From: Cloacibacillus sp.
GTDB lineage: Bacteria; Synergistota; Synergistia; Synergistales; Synergistaceae
Length of the DNA: 46,315 nucleotides
NCBI RefSeq assembly: GCF_020860125.1
Contig: NZ_JAJBUX010000052.1
Coordinates: 1 to 46,315, forward strand
Direction: 5' to 3'
This document shows, piece after piece, positions 24,434 to 33,561 of the stretch (position 1 is the stretch's first letter; every line of letters starts with the position of its first letter). The position numbers were made by a program, and so were the translations under genes. Under the pieces are notes generated by a model. The model had not been told where the DNA came from. It worked only from the letters and a program-made list of their open reading frames with translations, and did no database searches.

Positions 24434-26203
24434 ATGAATAAACAGATGAAGAGACTAGTGTTGTCTCTATTTTTGTTAGTAATACTTTGTGTATCGGCAT
24501 TTGGGCAGGAACGGGCCAAATATGACTTTAAATTAAACTTGGACAATGTTTCATCCGGCGACAACACGGCTGTCAACCAGACTTTTTCTAAGAGGGAATA
24601 TATTGAAGGCAGCGTATTGGTCGTAGCAAAAAAACCGCAGCAAGACCGCCTTACGTTATCAAAAATGTCTCACACGTAGGCGCTCGATAAAATCAACACC
24701 GTCAGCGCCGGCGTTGCCAGGTCTGCAAACGCCGTTCTCGCAGCCACCTACGATGCCGTGTCAATTAATTCTGATAAGGTAGTAATGATGATCTCTTCCC
24801 AAGAGAAGACGACGGAAGAGCTGATCAAAGAGCTGAAAAAAGACAGTAACGTATTGAGCGCCGTCCCTAATTATATACACTATATTTCTACGGCAAAGAA
24901 AGTGGAAAAGGGGGAGGCAAGCGGGCAAAGCATGCCTGCCGCAGCCAGCCCCAACGACCCCAAGTATAACGAATTATGGGGCCTAAGAGCAATAAACGCT
25001 CCCTCCGCGTGGGATAAAACGACGGGTAAGGAAGATGTCTACGTTGTAGTACTAGACACAGGCATCGACCATGAACACGAAGACTTAGCGGGTAATCTGG
25101 GAACTTTCAATGGCAATTACGCAGGCTGTGGGGTTCTTCAAATATACGATTTTTATGAAAAAGATATGGAGACGGGTAAGGAGAAATTGATACGTACTGA
25201 AATTATGAAAATAAGCGGACAATTCGACCCTGATGACATGAATTTAGATTCATGGGGGGATCTCCAGAGCCATGGGACCCATGTGGCAGGAACTATCGGC
25301 GCTGTGGGAAATAACAGTCTGGGCGTCATCGGCGTGAACTGGAAAGTCAGGTTACTGGGCATCGGCACGACCAAAGTGATCCTTAATGAGGACGATAAAG
25401 TAGTCGATATCGAGCCGGGGGAACTCTCTGATGGCCAAGTAATCAAAGGTTTGAACATAATCCTTCAGCAGAAAAAGGCAGGATTGAATATCCGTGCCGT
25501 CAATATGTCTTTTGGAGATTGGTACACGCCACAATATCAATTAGAAGAGAGCCCTTATTATGTGGCATTAAAGGCTGTGTCTGATGCCGGCGTGATTCTC
25601 GTCGCCGCTGTCGGCAATGAATTTCAAAATTTGGACGCACCCGGAGGCCCCGGCAGCGATCCCCGTCACCCCAAAGAAGATTATAGAGGGAAGATATGTT
25701 ATCCCGCATGCTATAAACTGGCTAATTTAATCGCCGTCGGAGCAGTCAGCACCGATAAATCATGGTGTGATTTTTCCAATTACAGTCCAAATTACGTTGA
25801 TATCGCAGCGCCAGGCGCGGAGATTATAAGTACTCTCCCAAGGTATGTTTGGAGTGACGACGACGACAAGGTAATATCACAGGATCTTTATGGAGAGGAA
25901 AATGGTACCTCCATGGCCGCTCCGCACGTAACCGGTGCGGTGGCGCTGCTCTGCGCCGCCTATCCAGATAAGACGGCGGGAGAGATAAAGGAGCTTCTGC
26001 TCAACAACGCCGATAAGAACTTCGCCAAGGAAGGCAAATCCGCTTACGGAATGCTTGACCTCGGCGCGGCGATGAAGGCCGGGGCTCCTGCTCCGACTCC
26101 CACGCCTAAGCCGTCGGGCGGCAGCAGCGGATGCAACGGCGGAATCCCATTTGTGGCGCTGTTGTCAGTCATGGCTGTGGCATTTTTCAAAAAGAAAAGA
26201 TAG
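24434..26203 (+). pseudogene. S8 subtilase with Synergist-CTERM tail, interrupted by an in-frame TAG
   Basis: One reading frame runs from the signal peptide (L-V-L-S-L-F-L-L-V-I-L-C-V-S-A-F-G) through a prodomain and a complete subtilisin catalytic domain to the end. A single TAG at 24677-24679, inside the prodomain, breaks it. The triad is intact: D in V-L-D-T-G-I-D, H in S-H-G-T-H-V-A-G-T, S in G-T-S-M-A-A-P-H-V. The C terminus has a Pro/Thr linker, G-G-S-S-G-C-N-G-G, a hydrophobic segment and K-K-K-R. That is the Synergist-CTERM sorting pattern expected to anchor or process a surface protein. With the stop unsuppressed, the enzyme cannot be secreted correctly. A start after the stop has no ribosome binding site and no signal peptide. 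Confidence 0.8.
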
Positions 26204-26227
26204 CTCCAGCGATAATCCTCACTGGAA

Positions 26228-26265
26228 AAAGACGGGGCGCGCCTTCACGGTACACCCCGTCTTTT
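26228..26265. terminator. Terminator after the subtilase (bidirectional)
   Basis: AAAGACGGGG and CCCCGTCTTT pair perfectly, with T-runs on both strands. It lies between the convergent subtilase and XRE genes. Confidence 0.85.
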
Positions 26266-26755
26266 ATGTTTCTTGAAATCCCCCGAGATTATCCCCGATT
26301 CTGTGTAAACCTCGAACAAGTCGTAGAGTATATCTAAGACAATTTTCCATATGGGCCTTTTCTGTGATTATTACAAAGGGATGTGTTACAAAAGAATTTT
26401 TCAGCTGCACCGCCAACTGCGCGGGGGAATAGACCGACAGGTCGTTGTTTTGCACAGAGGGAAACAACAGCTCCTTGCTGCCAGAAACCTTTTCCTCTCC
26501 CTGCACCTGCGGCTGCGTACGATACATCGGCACAAGCGACTCGGGGGATTCTATTTCTCCGAGAAGATAGGCGACAGAGGTGCCATAAGCCTTAGCAATC
26601 GCGACCAAGACCTGATTTGAGGGGATTTTCTTTCCTCTCTCTATCTAGCTGAGGTATGCCTGCGTTATGCCAAGGCGTTTTGCCATCTCGCCCTGCGAGC
26701 GTTTGCCGCGCGTCTGTATCATTCTTTCACTTAAAATATTCCTGCCGTATTTCAT
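26264..26755 (-). pseudogene. XRE-family transcriptional regulator, interrupted by an in-frame TAG
   Basis: Read from the ATG at 26755, the first 36 codons encode a lambda-repressor-type helix-turn-helix (R-S-Q-G-E-M-A-K-R-L-G-I-T-Q-A-Y-L-S). Then comes TAG where family members usually have Lys or a similar residue (Y-L-S-K-I-E-R-G). The frame continues with I-E-R-G-K-K-I-P-S-N-Q, closes the HTH domain, and runs through a ~105-residue C-terminal region to 26264. The single nonsense codon makes it a recent pseudogene unless suppressed. It converges on the subtilase gene, which has the same kind of lesion. Confidence 0.75.
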
Positions 26756-26888
26756 TTTTTTAATATAATCGCCGCCGAAAAAAGCTATTTTTTCTTAAAA
26801 TTTCAAGCACCAACTCAAAAATCTGACGTTACCAGACGGAGTCAAAGTGCCGATTACCATAACTTTATAAAAAGAACTTTGGATTAGG

Positions 26889-28292
26889 TTATTCTAGCGG
26901 CTTTCTTAATACCGTTTTTCCTGTCTTTGCCTTAAGTAAATCACCGTCTCTCCATATTAGATCCCCGCGTAAGAAAGTCGCTTCAACATAAGCCTTTGTT
27001 TTGAAACCTTCATAGGGAGTAAATGTACTTGAGGAATGAAGGTTCTCAGCTTTAATTGTAACTTCTTTGTTTAAGTCTAAAATTGCAATATCTGCATCGG
27101 CTCCAATTCGAAGAGTCCCTTTTCTGGGCAACATTCCAAAAATTTTCGCCGCATTGTAAGAAAGAATTTGAGAAACTCTTTGTAAAGAAATACCTCTTTT
27201 TCTTGCTTCGGTAATAATTAAAGGAGCTATAGTTTCGATTCCAGGAAAACCGCCAGGGCTGTACCATACACTTTTCTTTTTGTCGAGGCCCAGAGAACAA
27301 TGGTCTGTTCCAATGGTATTTATAGTTCCATCTTTAATGCATTCCCACAAATAATCCAATGTTTCCCGGTTCCGCATTGTTGGGGTAACCTTAGCAATTG
27401 CTCCGGGCATTTTATTTGCCTCTTCGTGAGTCAGCACAAGGTATTGGGGACAGGTTTCTACGAATACCTTCACGCCGCTGTTTTTACGCGCTTCTTTCAC
27501 GACGTTTATGGCTTTTATGGAAGATACGTGCGGCACATAGACTGTTGCTCCCGTTTCAGCGGCGTAATAGAGCAGTCTGTGTATATTTTCCGCTTCCGCT
27601 ATAGAGGGGCGGCTCTTGGCAAAATCTGAAAAGGATATATTTTCTTTATCTTTTTCCGTCATAGATCTCTGGAAAAATTCAATAAGGTCGTCATTTTCAC
27701 AGTGTACAATCGCCAATGTGCCGGGCACTTCGGAAACTTTGTTTAAGGCGGCATATATAATGCCGTCTCTTACTCCGATAGCCCCCATTTTAATAGCCCC
27801 CTCCATACCTACGTAGCTCATGAAGAATTTGAATGAGGTATGACCGAGCTCCGCATAGGAGGCTATTTCATCTATCTGTTCATAAGAGCTTAAGTTAAGA
27901 TGCAAGGCAATGTCAACTGAGGAATTATTGTCAATTATGTCTGTTATTTCATCCAGAACTTCATGGTAGCTGGTCTGAGGCGGCCTAAATTTCGGAAGTT
28001 TTGAAGCTTTTGCCATCTGGCATACAGTCGTAACTCCGCCTGCCGCGGCTGATATCGTTTCAGAGCGGCAATCGTCTTCAAAGGAATTAAAATTCCCCAG
28101 ATGAACATGAGTATCTATAAACCCCGGAAACAAATATTTATCAACTGCGTCATACACCTTACAGCCTTCCTCGCAAAGGCCTCTTCCGATTGCGGTAACA
28201 ATCCCGTTTTCAATTTTAATGTCAGCTTTAATTTCACCATATTCAGGATTGACGATGGTGCCGTTCTTGATGACCCATTTTTCAGATTCCAT
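26889..28292 (-). CDS. Dihydropyrimidinase/hydantoinase-type cyclic amidohydrolase
   Basis: The 467-aa enzyme has the complete metal site of the dihydroorotase/hydantoinase family: H62 and H64 in D-T-H-V-H, carboxylated K155 in T-S-F-K-F-F, H197 in I-V-H-C-E-N, H255 in V-P-H-V-S-S and D330 in G-T-D-H-C. It hydrolyses a cyclic amide such as a hydantoin, dihydropyrimidine or allantoin in the cytoplasm. AAAGGAGAG precedes the ATG. It is the last gene of the selenoprotein/TRAP cluster, though a 250-bp gap with a hairpin precedes it. This suggests the cluster handles a ring compound, but true dihydroorotase is not excluded; no other pyrimidine genes are nearby. Confidence 0.85.
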   Translation of the reverse strand: MESEKWVIKNGTIVNPEYGEIKADIKIENGIVTAIGRGLCEEGCKVYDAVDKYLFPGFIDTHVHLGNFNSFEDDCRSETISAAAGGVTTVCQMAKASKLPKFRPPQTSYHEVLDEITDIIDNNSSVDIALHLNLSSYEQIDEIASYAELGHTSFKFFMSYVGMEGAIKMGAIGVRDGIIYAALNKVSEVPGTLAIVHCENDDLIEFFQRSMTEKDKENISFSDFAKSRPSIAEAENIHRLLYYAAETGATVYVPHVSSIKAINVVKEARKNSGVKVFVETCPQYLVLTHEEANKMPGAIAKVTPTMRNRETLDYLWECIKDGTINTIGTDHCSLGLDKKKSVWYSPGGFPGIETIAPLIITEARKRGISLQRVSQILSYNAAKIFGMLPRKGTLRIGADADIAILDLNKEVTIKAENLHSSSTFTPYEGFKTKAYVEATFLRGDLIWRDGDLLKAKTGKTVLRKPLE

Positions 28293-28377
28293 AATATCTC
28301 TCCTTTACGCACATTAAAGCTAACTGCAATTCCTTGTTAATTTATCAAATCTAAACTATTGTGGCATATACTCCTTC

Positions 28378-28411
28378 CGGTAAAAAATATAGTCTGCACT
28401 AAATTTTACCG
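28378..28411 (-). promoter_or_regulatory. Hairpin in the leader before the hydantoinase gene
   Basis: CGGTAAAA pairs with TTTTACCG, with a nested TAGT/ACTA helix, about 85 bases before the hydantoinase start. The rest of the 28293-28542 gap shows no gene. The hairpin may attenuate or process the transcript. Confidence 0.45.
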
Positions 28412-28542
28412 AAAAAAGTACATGCCGCAGCTTTAAACATAAACGTCAGCTTTAACTGACAGATGCTTGTATGAGGGTAAATGTCTCAGCTAAGGTATTC
28501 GATTTAGGTTTAATTTACGAGCTAAAATAGAAACAACAGACC

Positions 28543-28800
28543 TTAATGTTCTTTAGAGTGGTCTTCTATTTCCACGTGTACCTGAACCTCTTCCTCTGCC
28601 TCTTCTTCTATATTGTTCTTAAACATTTCCTCAAGGTAGTCGGCAGGAAGGATGCACTCGCGGCAGCCGCCGGGGAAAACTACAATTTTAATATTAACTG
28701 TGTTGCCTTCAATTGAGCTAATCTCAATTTTGGAACCGTCTGATGCGAAACTCTCTTCGAGCGGCTCTAATGCGCTCTTTACTACTTCCTTATCTACCAC
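28543..28800 (-). CDS. NifU-like small CxxC protein
   Basis: The 85-aa protein starts at a GTG at 28800, directed by AAAGGAGGAA about five bases upstream; an ATG-based reading 59 codons longer would cross a hairpin. Residues ~5-60 resemble the NifU C-terminal iron-sulfur scaffold domain: a short helix, I-E-I-S-S-I-E-G-N-T-V-N-I-K-I, then G-G-C-R-E-C with C46 and C49. The C terminus is strongly acidic and ends in K-E-H. NifU domains bind a transferable Fe-S cluster. Its position after the cysteine paralogue suggests it serves this pathway, perhaps for cluster or thiol transfer. The match is by motif only. Confidence 0.6.
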   Translation of the reverse strand: MVDKEVVKSALEPLEESFASDGSKIEISSIEGNTVNIKIVVFPGGCRECILPADYLEEMFKNNIEEEAEEEVQVHVEIEDHSKEH

Positions 28801-28864
28801 AATTATTCCTCCTTTAGAGAAGTCAAAAGCAATTAGAAATTTAAATGATTCTCGATACAGCAAA

Positions 28865-28935
28865 AATAACATGGTCAACTTGCCTTTTGCAGGCCGCAGT
28901 TCAATGACAGGCACACGGCAAGTGACCATGTTATT
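28865..28935 (-). terminator. Long hairpin directly after the cysteine paralogue
   Basis: Arms 28865-28884 and 28917-28935 pair over 19 of 20 bases around a 32-base loop. On the minus strand they are followed by a T-rich TTATTTTTG. It begins 11 bases after the stop codon, suggesting partial termination before the NifU-like gene. The arm sequence AATAACATGG recurs behind the selenoprotein gene. Confidence 0.65.
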
Positions 28936-28946
28936 ATTCTGGTATA

Positions 28947-30629
28947 CTACTTCTTTATCTCCACTGTTGTCGGGCATCCGATGTTCATGGAGAGAGCTGA
29001 CTTTCCGGCAGCTCCGCCGATAACCGCGATATCGAAGTAGCTTGGATCTCTTACCATCGGAACTTCTGTGTCATCCGATGCTGTGGCAAGCCATCTGTAG
29101 CCGGGGTGTACGGTACCGTCTTTAATACGTGGGATAACCAGATGTTTGAACTGCCCCCAGGCACGGCGGCACTTTGCATAGAGGTACTGTCTAACGTCGA
29201 ATTTAGTCCAGCCACTGTTGGTAATCAGCCTGGCATGGTCAGGCGCAAAGATGACAGTTACATGCATGACGTTGGGATCGATGAACCCCATCCAGCTGCA
29301 CGCGCCGGGCCATCCCATAGTGTCTATTGTGCAGGCAATAGTCATAAGGAGGTCTTCAGGTCTGCCGCTTTCGAGGTCCTCAACGTCCATAAATGACTGA
29401 CAGGGCATTGTCGTGACACAGTTCGTTCCGGGCTTGAATCCCTTTTCAACATTGTACGGCTCGTTGAAGGGGTTGTCATCCTTGTTTTCGCAGGCACAGA
29501 GCGCGTATTTGTTAGGCGAACCGAGTGTGTCAATGTCGCGGATACTGGGATAGCAATGCCCGATATTCATCATCGTAAGACGTACCGCTCTTCCGATTGC
29601 GGTATTGACAGCTGAATATTTGCCAGGGCCAAGGCAGGCGCCTTCAGCCGTCATTCCTATCTCTTTGGCGATAGGTCCGTTTACCATCACCATCGGTGTA
29701 TCTGCGCCGGATGACTGTGTCAGACTGGTAATGTTGAATCCATCTTTGTGCATTGCTTCGATTGCGGCTGCAACAACAGGAAGATGCGAAGGCTCGCATC
29801 CCGCCATGACGCAGTTGACCGCAATCTTTTCAATGGTCGCGACTCCATTGCCGGGCTGATATTTAAGAAGCACTTCATCGCGTCCGCGTTTCGTGCCGGA
29901 GAGCATACGGTTAACTGCCGCCTCTGTCGGAGGAACTAAGGGGAGACCATCGCTCCAACCGTGGTTAATGAAATAACGATTGAGGTTTGTGCTGAAATCA
30001 AAGTAATTTTCTCCCTCAATTGTTATACGCTCAGGCTCTGCTTTTTCCTCGATGGGCCTTGCAGCTTCCGCCTCAGGCGTATCCAAGGCTTCGCCGTCCT
30101 GAGTAAGCCCCTTAACCACTGCGTCATAGAGAGCATCTGCAACCTGAGCAGCCTCTTCTTCAGGCAGTGAGTTGAGAGGATGCTCCATTACTGCTCTGCT
30201 GACTTTAAAGAGCCCTTTGAGGCGCAGTTCGGCATTGCTTATCAGCAAGAAGGGTTTAGCTATAAGCATTACAGTGGGGACGCCCATTTTTTCAAGGGCG
30301 CACAGGTCGCGCGTAAGCGTAACTGCGCTTGAGCCACAATCTGCCGTAGCGGCAACTACCGCTGCACAGCCGGCGTCTGTCACGGCAGCGAAAGCCTCTT
30401 CGCTGTGGAACAAATCCTGTTTAAAAAACACTGTCTCAGCATTATAGTCCTTTTTCAGGCGTTCAGCTATTGTGTTTAATGCAACGTTGCCTTTTGACTT
30501 GCCATTCCACCATAAGGCTATTTTCTTACCTTCCAGGCAAGTCAGTCTGGCCGCAGGCGTTATAGCAGCCTCTGTCTCGACCTTAGCAACAGGATTCATT
30601 ACTGTCGCTGAGAATTTTTCCGTTGACAT
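28947..30629 (-). CDS. Cysteine-containing paralogue of the D-Sec-G-S-C selenoprotein
   Basis: The 560-aa protein is collinear with the selenoprotein at 34511-36229. The N-terminal module (to about residue 190) has L-E-G-K-K-I-A-L-W-W-N-G-K and the redox site D-C98-G-S-S where the relative has D-Sec-G-S-C. So the Sec position is Cys and the partner Cys is Ser. The C-terminal module (about 200-560) contains G-L-P-L-V-P-P-T-E, C-V-M-A-G-C-E-P-S-H-L-P, C-Q-S and Y-A-K-C-R-R, all shared with the relative. The N-terminal part resembles proteins named UGSC family (seleno)proteins; the function is not established. AGGAGGT precedes the ATG. It lies between the TRAP genes and the NifU-like gene. Confidence 0.82.
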   Translation of the reverse strand: MSTEKFSATVMNPVAKVETEAAITPAARLTCLEGKKIALWWNGKSKGNVALNTIAERLKKDYNAETVFFKQDLFHSEEAFAAVTDAGCAAVVAATADCGSSAVTLTRDLCALEKMGVPTVMLIAKPFLLISNAELRLKGLFKVSRAVMEHPLNSLPEEEAAQVADALYDAVVKGLTQDGEALDTPEAEAARPIEEKAEPERITIEGENYFDFSTNLNRYFINHGWSDGLPLVPPTEAAVNRMLSGTKRGRDEVLLKYQPGNGVATIEKIAVNCVMAGCEPSHLPVVAAAIEAMHKDGFNITSLTQSSGADTPMVMVNGPIAKEIGMTAEGACLGPGKYSAVNTAIGRAVRLTMMNIGHCYPSIRDIDTLGSPNKYALCACENKDDNPFNEPYNVEKGFKPGTNCVTTMPCQSFMDVEDLESGRPEDLLMTIACTIDTMGWPGACSWMGFIDPNVMHVTVIFAPDHARLITNSGWTKFDVRQYLYAKCRRAWGQFKHLVIPRIKDGTVHPGYRWLATASDDTEVPMVRDPSYFDIAVIGGAAGKSALSMNIGCPTTVEIKK

Positions 30630-30720
30630 ACATATACCTCCTCAAAATACATACACTTATTTCATGATCATGATAACTTTGCGTACCTATGAAGCTGCAT
30701 ATAGTTCAGAGAACAGCTTT

Positions 30721-32007
30721 TTATTTAACCATGTTCGGCAGGAAAAGCACGATCTGGGGAACATAGGTAAATACAAGGAGCGCGCCGACATATATCGCAA
30801 TCGGGACCCAGACATACTTCATTACCTGCTTAATCGTACGACCGGCTATTGCCGCGGCAACGTAGAGGCAGATGCCGTATGGAGGCGTAAACGTTCCTAT
30901 TGCAAGGTTAATAACAACGATTACGGCAAAATGCACAGGGTCGATTCCATAGCTGTTGACAGCTATCGGCATTATTACCGGAATCAGGATCAGAAGAGCC
31001 GAGACGGTCTCCATGAAACAACCGACAATCAACAGGAAGATATTGACTACAAGCAGGAAGACAATTTTTGAACTGGAGAAATTGGTCATAAAATTGCCCA
31101 CGAGCTCCGGCATATTGTTGATCGAGATCAGCCATGAAAATACGCTTGCCATTCCGCAAATAACCATGATACCTGCTGTAATAGCTCCGGTATCTACAAG
31201 GATATTAGGAATATCCGACCATTTTAGTTCTCTGTAGATGAAGAGTCCTACTACAAGGCCGACGAAAACTGCCATGGCGGCTGATTCCGTTGCCGTAAAG
31301 GCTCCTGTAACGATGCCGCCGACGACTATGACCGGCATTAAGAACCCGGGCAGAGCATTAATGGTAGATTTAATTACATCTTTCCATGAGAATGGCTTAT
31401 CCTCGCGGTAGGCTGAGCCGTGCGTCTTGGCAAAACGGTATGCATAAATCATCATGGCAATGCACATCAGAATGCCAGGTATGACTCCTCCCATAAAGAG
31501 ATCCTTCACAGAGACCGTGATCGGTGAACAGGTCGCCAAAACCACCATGAAAAGGCTCGGAGGAATGATCGGTCCCAGAAGGCCGCCGGCTGCGAGCATA
31601 ACGGCAGTGAAATCAACGTCATATCCGCGTTTGCGAATTTCCGGCAGTATTATTGAAGAAAGAGCCGCGGTGGATGCTGACCCCGAACCGGTTATTGCCG
31701 CAAATCCGGCTCCGGCCAGAACAGTCATCAGGAGAAGACTGCCAGTTACCCATCCGACAACCGCGCTTGTCCAGTCAATAATGCGCCGTGCAATTCCTCC
31801 CCTGTCCATAAGCTGTCCAGCAAGGACAAAAAATGGAATAGCCATCAGGGGGAAGCTGTCGAGGCCCGCCATCATGCGTATCGCAATCGTATTCATCGGA
31901 ATATCCATGAGATACAAGAATGCGGCCGAAACAGTTCCGATTGCAAAAACGATCGGCGTACCGCTGAAAATAGCCACTACGAAAAGAATAAATATTAGAG
32001 CTAACAT
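30721..32007 (-). CDS. dctM: TRAP transporter large permease subunit (DctM type)
   Basis: The 428-aa membrane protein has the DctM pattern of about twelve helices, beginning M-L-A-L-I-F-I-L-F and containing P-F-F-V-L-A-G near residue 60 and G-S-G-S-A-S-T-A-A near 107. It is the ion-coupled channel subunit that works with the small subunit DctQ, whose stop it overlaps by one base (TAATG), and the receptor DctP. Together they import a carboxylate, probably the substrate acted on by the enzymes of this cluster. Confidence 0.92.
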   Translation of the reverse strand: MLALIFILFVVAIFSGTPIVFAIGTVSAAFLYLMDIPMNTIAIRMMAGLDSFPLMAIPFFVLAGQLMDRGGIARRIIDWTSAVVGWVTGSLLLMTVLAGAGFAAITGSGSASTAALSSIILPEIRKRGYDVDFTAVMLAAGGLLGPIIPPSLFMVVLATCSPITVSVKDLFMGGVIPGILMCIAMMIYAYRFAKTHGSAYREDKPFSWKDVIKSTINALPGFLMPVIVVGGIVTGAFTATESAAMAVFVGLVVGLFIYRELKWSDIPNILVDTGAITAGIMVICGMASVFSWLISINNMPELVGNFMTNFSSSKIVFLLVVNIFLLIVGCFMETVSALLILIPVIMPIAVNSYGIDPVHFAVIVVINLAIGTFTPPYGICLYVAAAIAGRTIKQVMKYVWVPIAIYVGALLVFTYVPQIVLFLPNMVK

Positions 32008-32507
32008 TATTCTTTTGCCTCCGAATCTGTCGTTGATTTTAGCTGTTTCGCGTTAAAAACAACATATTCAATCAGCCAATAGAACAGCCCGATGGGTATT
32101 ATGAAATATACATAGCTCATCGGCATGTTCAGCGCCGCGGATATCTGTAAGCCGCCGACGGCGATCAGGTCAAAACTGCCGTATATGGCGACAACGAGGA
32201 ATACAACGGCAAATATTCCGCAAAGCACAACGAGAATTTTTTTACTTGTGCCCTTAAGCACGCCTGTAAGGACGTCAACGCCGACATGCAGGTTGCGCTG
32301 CATCGCGACTCCGGCTCCAAAGAAAACCATCCATAACTGAGCGAACCTGGCGCTTTCTTCGGTCCATGAAATATCCATATCGTTCGGCAGGTAACGGCCT
32401 AAGATCTGAAGAAGTATCGCTATTACCATGTAAGATAATGTGATTACTATTCCAGTCTTGGCAATCAGCCTACAGACTTTAAGAATTTTCTCAAGTGTAT
32501 TTATCAT
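32007..32507 (-). CDS. dctQ: TRAP transporter small permease subunit (DctQ type)
   Basis: The 166-aa protein has four hydrophobic segments and the W-T-E-E-S-A-R motif near residue 44, typical of DctQ. It stabilises the large subunit and the receptor interaction. It lies 9 bp after dctP and overlaps dctM by one base, so the three are one transcript. Confidence 0.9.
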   Translation of the reverse strand: MINTLEKILKVCRLIAKTGIVITLSYMVIAILLQILGRYLPNDMDISWTEESARFAQLWMVFFGAGVAMQRNLHVGVDVLTGVLKGTSKKILVVLCGIFAVVFLVVAIYGSFDLIAVGGLQISAALNMPMSYVYFIIPIGLFYWLIEYVVFNAKQLKSTTDSEAKE

Positions 32508-32516
32508 CTTAGATGA

Positions 32517-33497
32517 TTATTTGCCCATATCTTGGATCTGCTTCAGAACCTCTTTAAGCTCGGGCTTCTTTATATACTTATCCGCAACTTTCTGGGCAAC
32601 CTCTTTGAAGGGCGCCACATCAGGCTTCGTGATGTTGACTCCGGCCTTTTTCATAGCATCCAGGCTGGCGCTTTCGCTCTTTGCATAGGCCTCGCGCTCA
32701 ACCTTCGCTGAGTAAGCGGCAGCTTCCAGAATAGCCTTCTGGACATCCTTCGGATAGGACTGGAACTTCTTCTCAGACATCATCATAGCTGTGACGCAGC
32801 GGTACCAGCTAACGAGAGCCCAGTTGGGAGCGGGACGGTAGAACTGCTGGTTGTAGCAGCTGGTGTTTGAAGCTTCGACTCCGTCAATGACTCCCTGCTC
32901 AAGCGCGCTGAACTGTTCGCTGAAGGCCATAGGAGTCGCTTTCGCACCGAATCCGTTAAAGGCGTCGATATGAATCTGGGACTGCATAGTTCTGATCTTC
33001 ATCCCTTTCAGATCCTTCATGCTGTTGACGGGCTTTTTGGACGCGATGTGACGAACTCCGGCATCGTAGATAGCCAAAAGGCGAATGCCCTTCTTTGCAC
33101 AGGCGTCTACAAAGAATTTTCCGGGCGCGCCGTCAGAAGCTTTGTAGAAATGCTCATCGCTGTTGAAGAGAAAGGGAAGGTCGTAGACGATGAACTCTGG
33201 GATAAAATTCGTTACCACCGTGGTAGCTGAGGTCGCAACGTCAACATTGCCGAGGAAGAGGCCTTCGGTCATTTCCTTTTCGCTTCCAAGCTGGCAGCTC
33301 GGGAAGACCTTAACCTCAAACTTGCCGTTTGTCGTTTCTTTCAGTTTTTTACCGAAAGCTTCGAGACCAAGCTGGTATGGTTCCTTGTTCGTTGCGCTGT
33401 GTCCGGCCTTTAAAACGGTGGCGCCCGCGGCGAAAGCGGAAGCCGTAAAGACAAATGACAGCACGAACGTCAAAAAGAGCACGAAAGATTTTTTCAT
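32517..33497 (-). CDS. dctP: TRAP transporter solute-binding receptor (DctP type)
   Basis: The 326-aa protein has a signal peptide (M-K-K-S, F-V-L-F-L-T-F-V-L-S-F-V-F, A-F-A). The DctP body shows G-L-E-A-F near residue 43, V-F-P-S-C-Q-L-G-S-E near 65, K-G-M-K-I-R-T-M-Q near 165 with the carboxylate-binding Arg, and F-S-A-L-E-Q-G-V-I-D-G-V-E near 198. It captures the solute in the periplasm. The likely ligand is an organic acid, but its structure is unknown. The neighbouring selenoprotein, SDR and hydantoinase genes give only indirect hints. Confidence 0.92.
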   Translation of the reverse strand: MKKSFVLFLTFVLSFVFTASAFAAGATVLKAGHSATNKEPYQLGLEAFGKKLKETTNGKFEVKVFPSCQLGSEKEMTEGLFLGNVDVATSATTVVTNFIPEFIVYDLPFLFNSDEHFYKASDGAPGKFFVDACAKKGIRLLAIYDAGVRHIASKKPVNSMKDLKGMKIRTMQSQIHIDAFNGFGAKATPMAFSEQFSALEQGVIDGVEASNTSCYNQQFYRPAPNWALVSWYRCVTAMMMSEKKFQSYPKDVQKAILEAAAYSAKVEREAYAKSESASLDAMKKAGVNITKPDVAPFKEVAQKVADKYIKKPELKEVLKQIQDMGK

Positions 33498-33561
33498 AAG
33501 AATATCCCCCTTAGTCCAGTGTTTATTCAGTCAATTCATTATGACTATCATATTGTTAAAG

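Noticed and set aside
24758..26203. Subtilase starting at the GTG at 24758
   Set aside because: There is no ribosome binding site, and it would lack the signal peptide and half the prodomain.
24677..26650. Pyrrolysine reading of the two in-frame TAG codons
   Set aside because: TAG also serves as the normal stop of intact genes here (for example at 28947). No pyl genes are visible, and both genes belong to a decaying patch.
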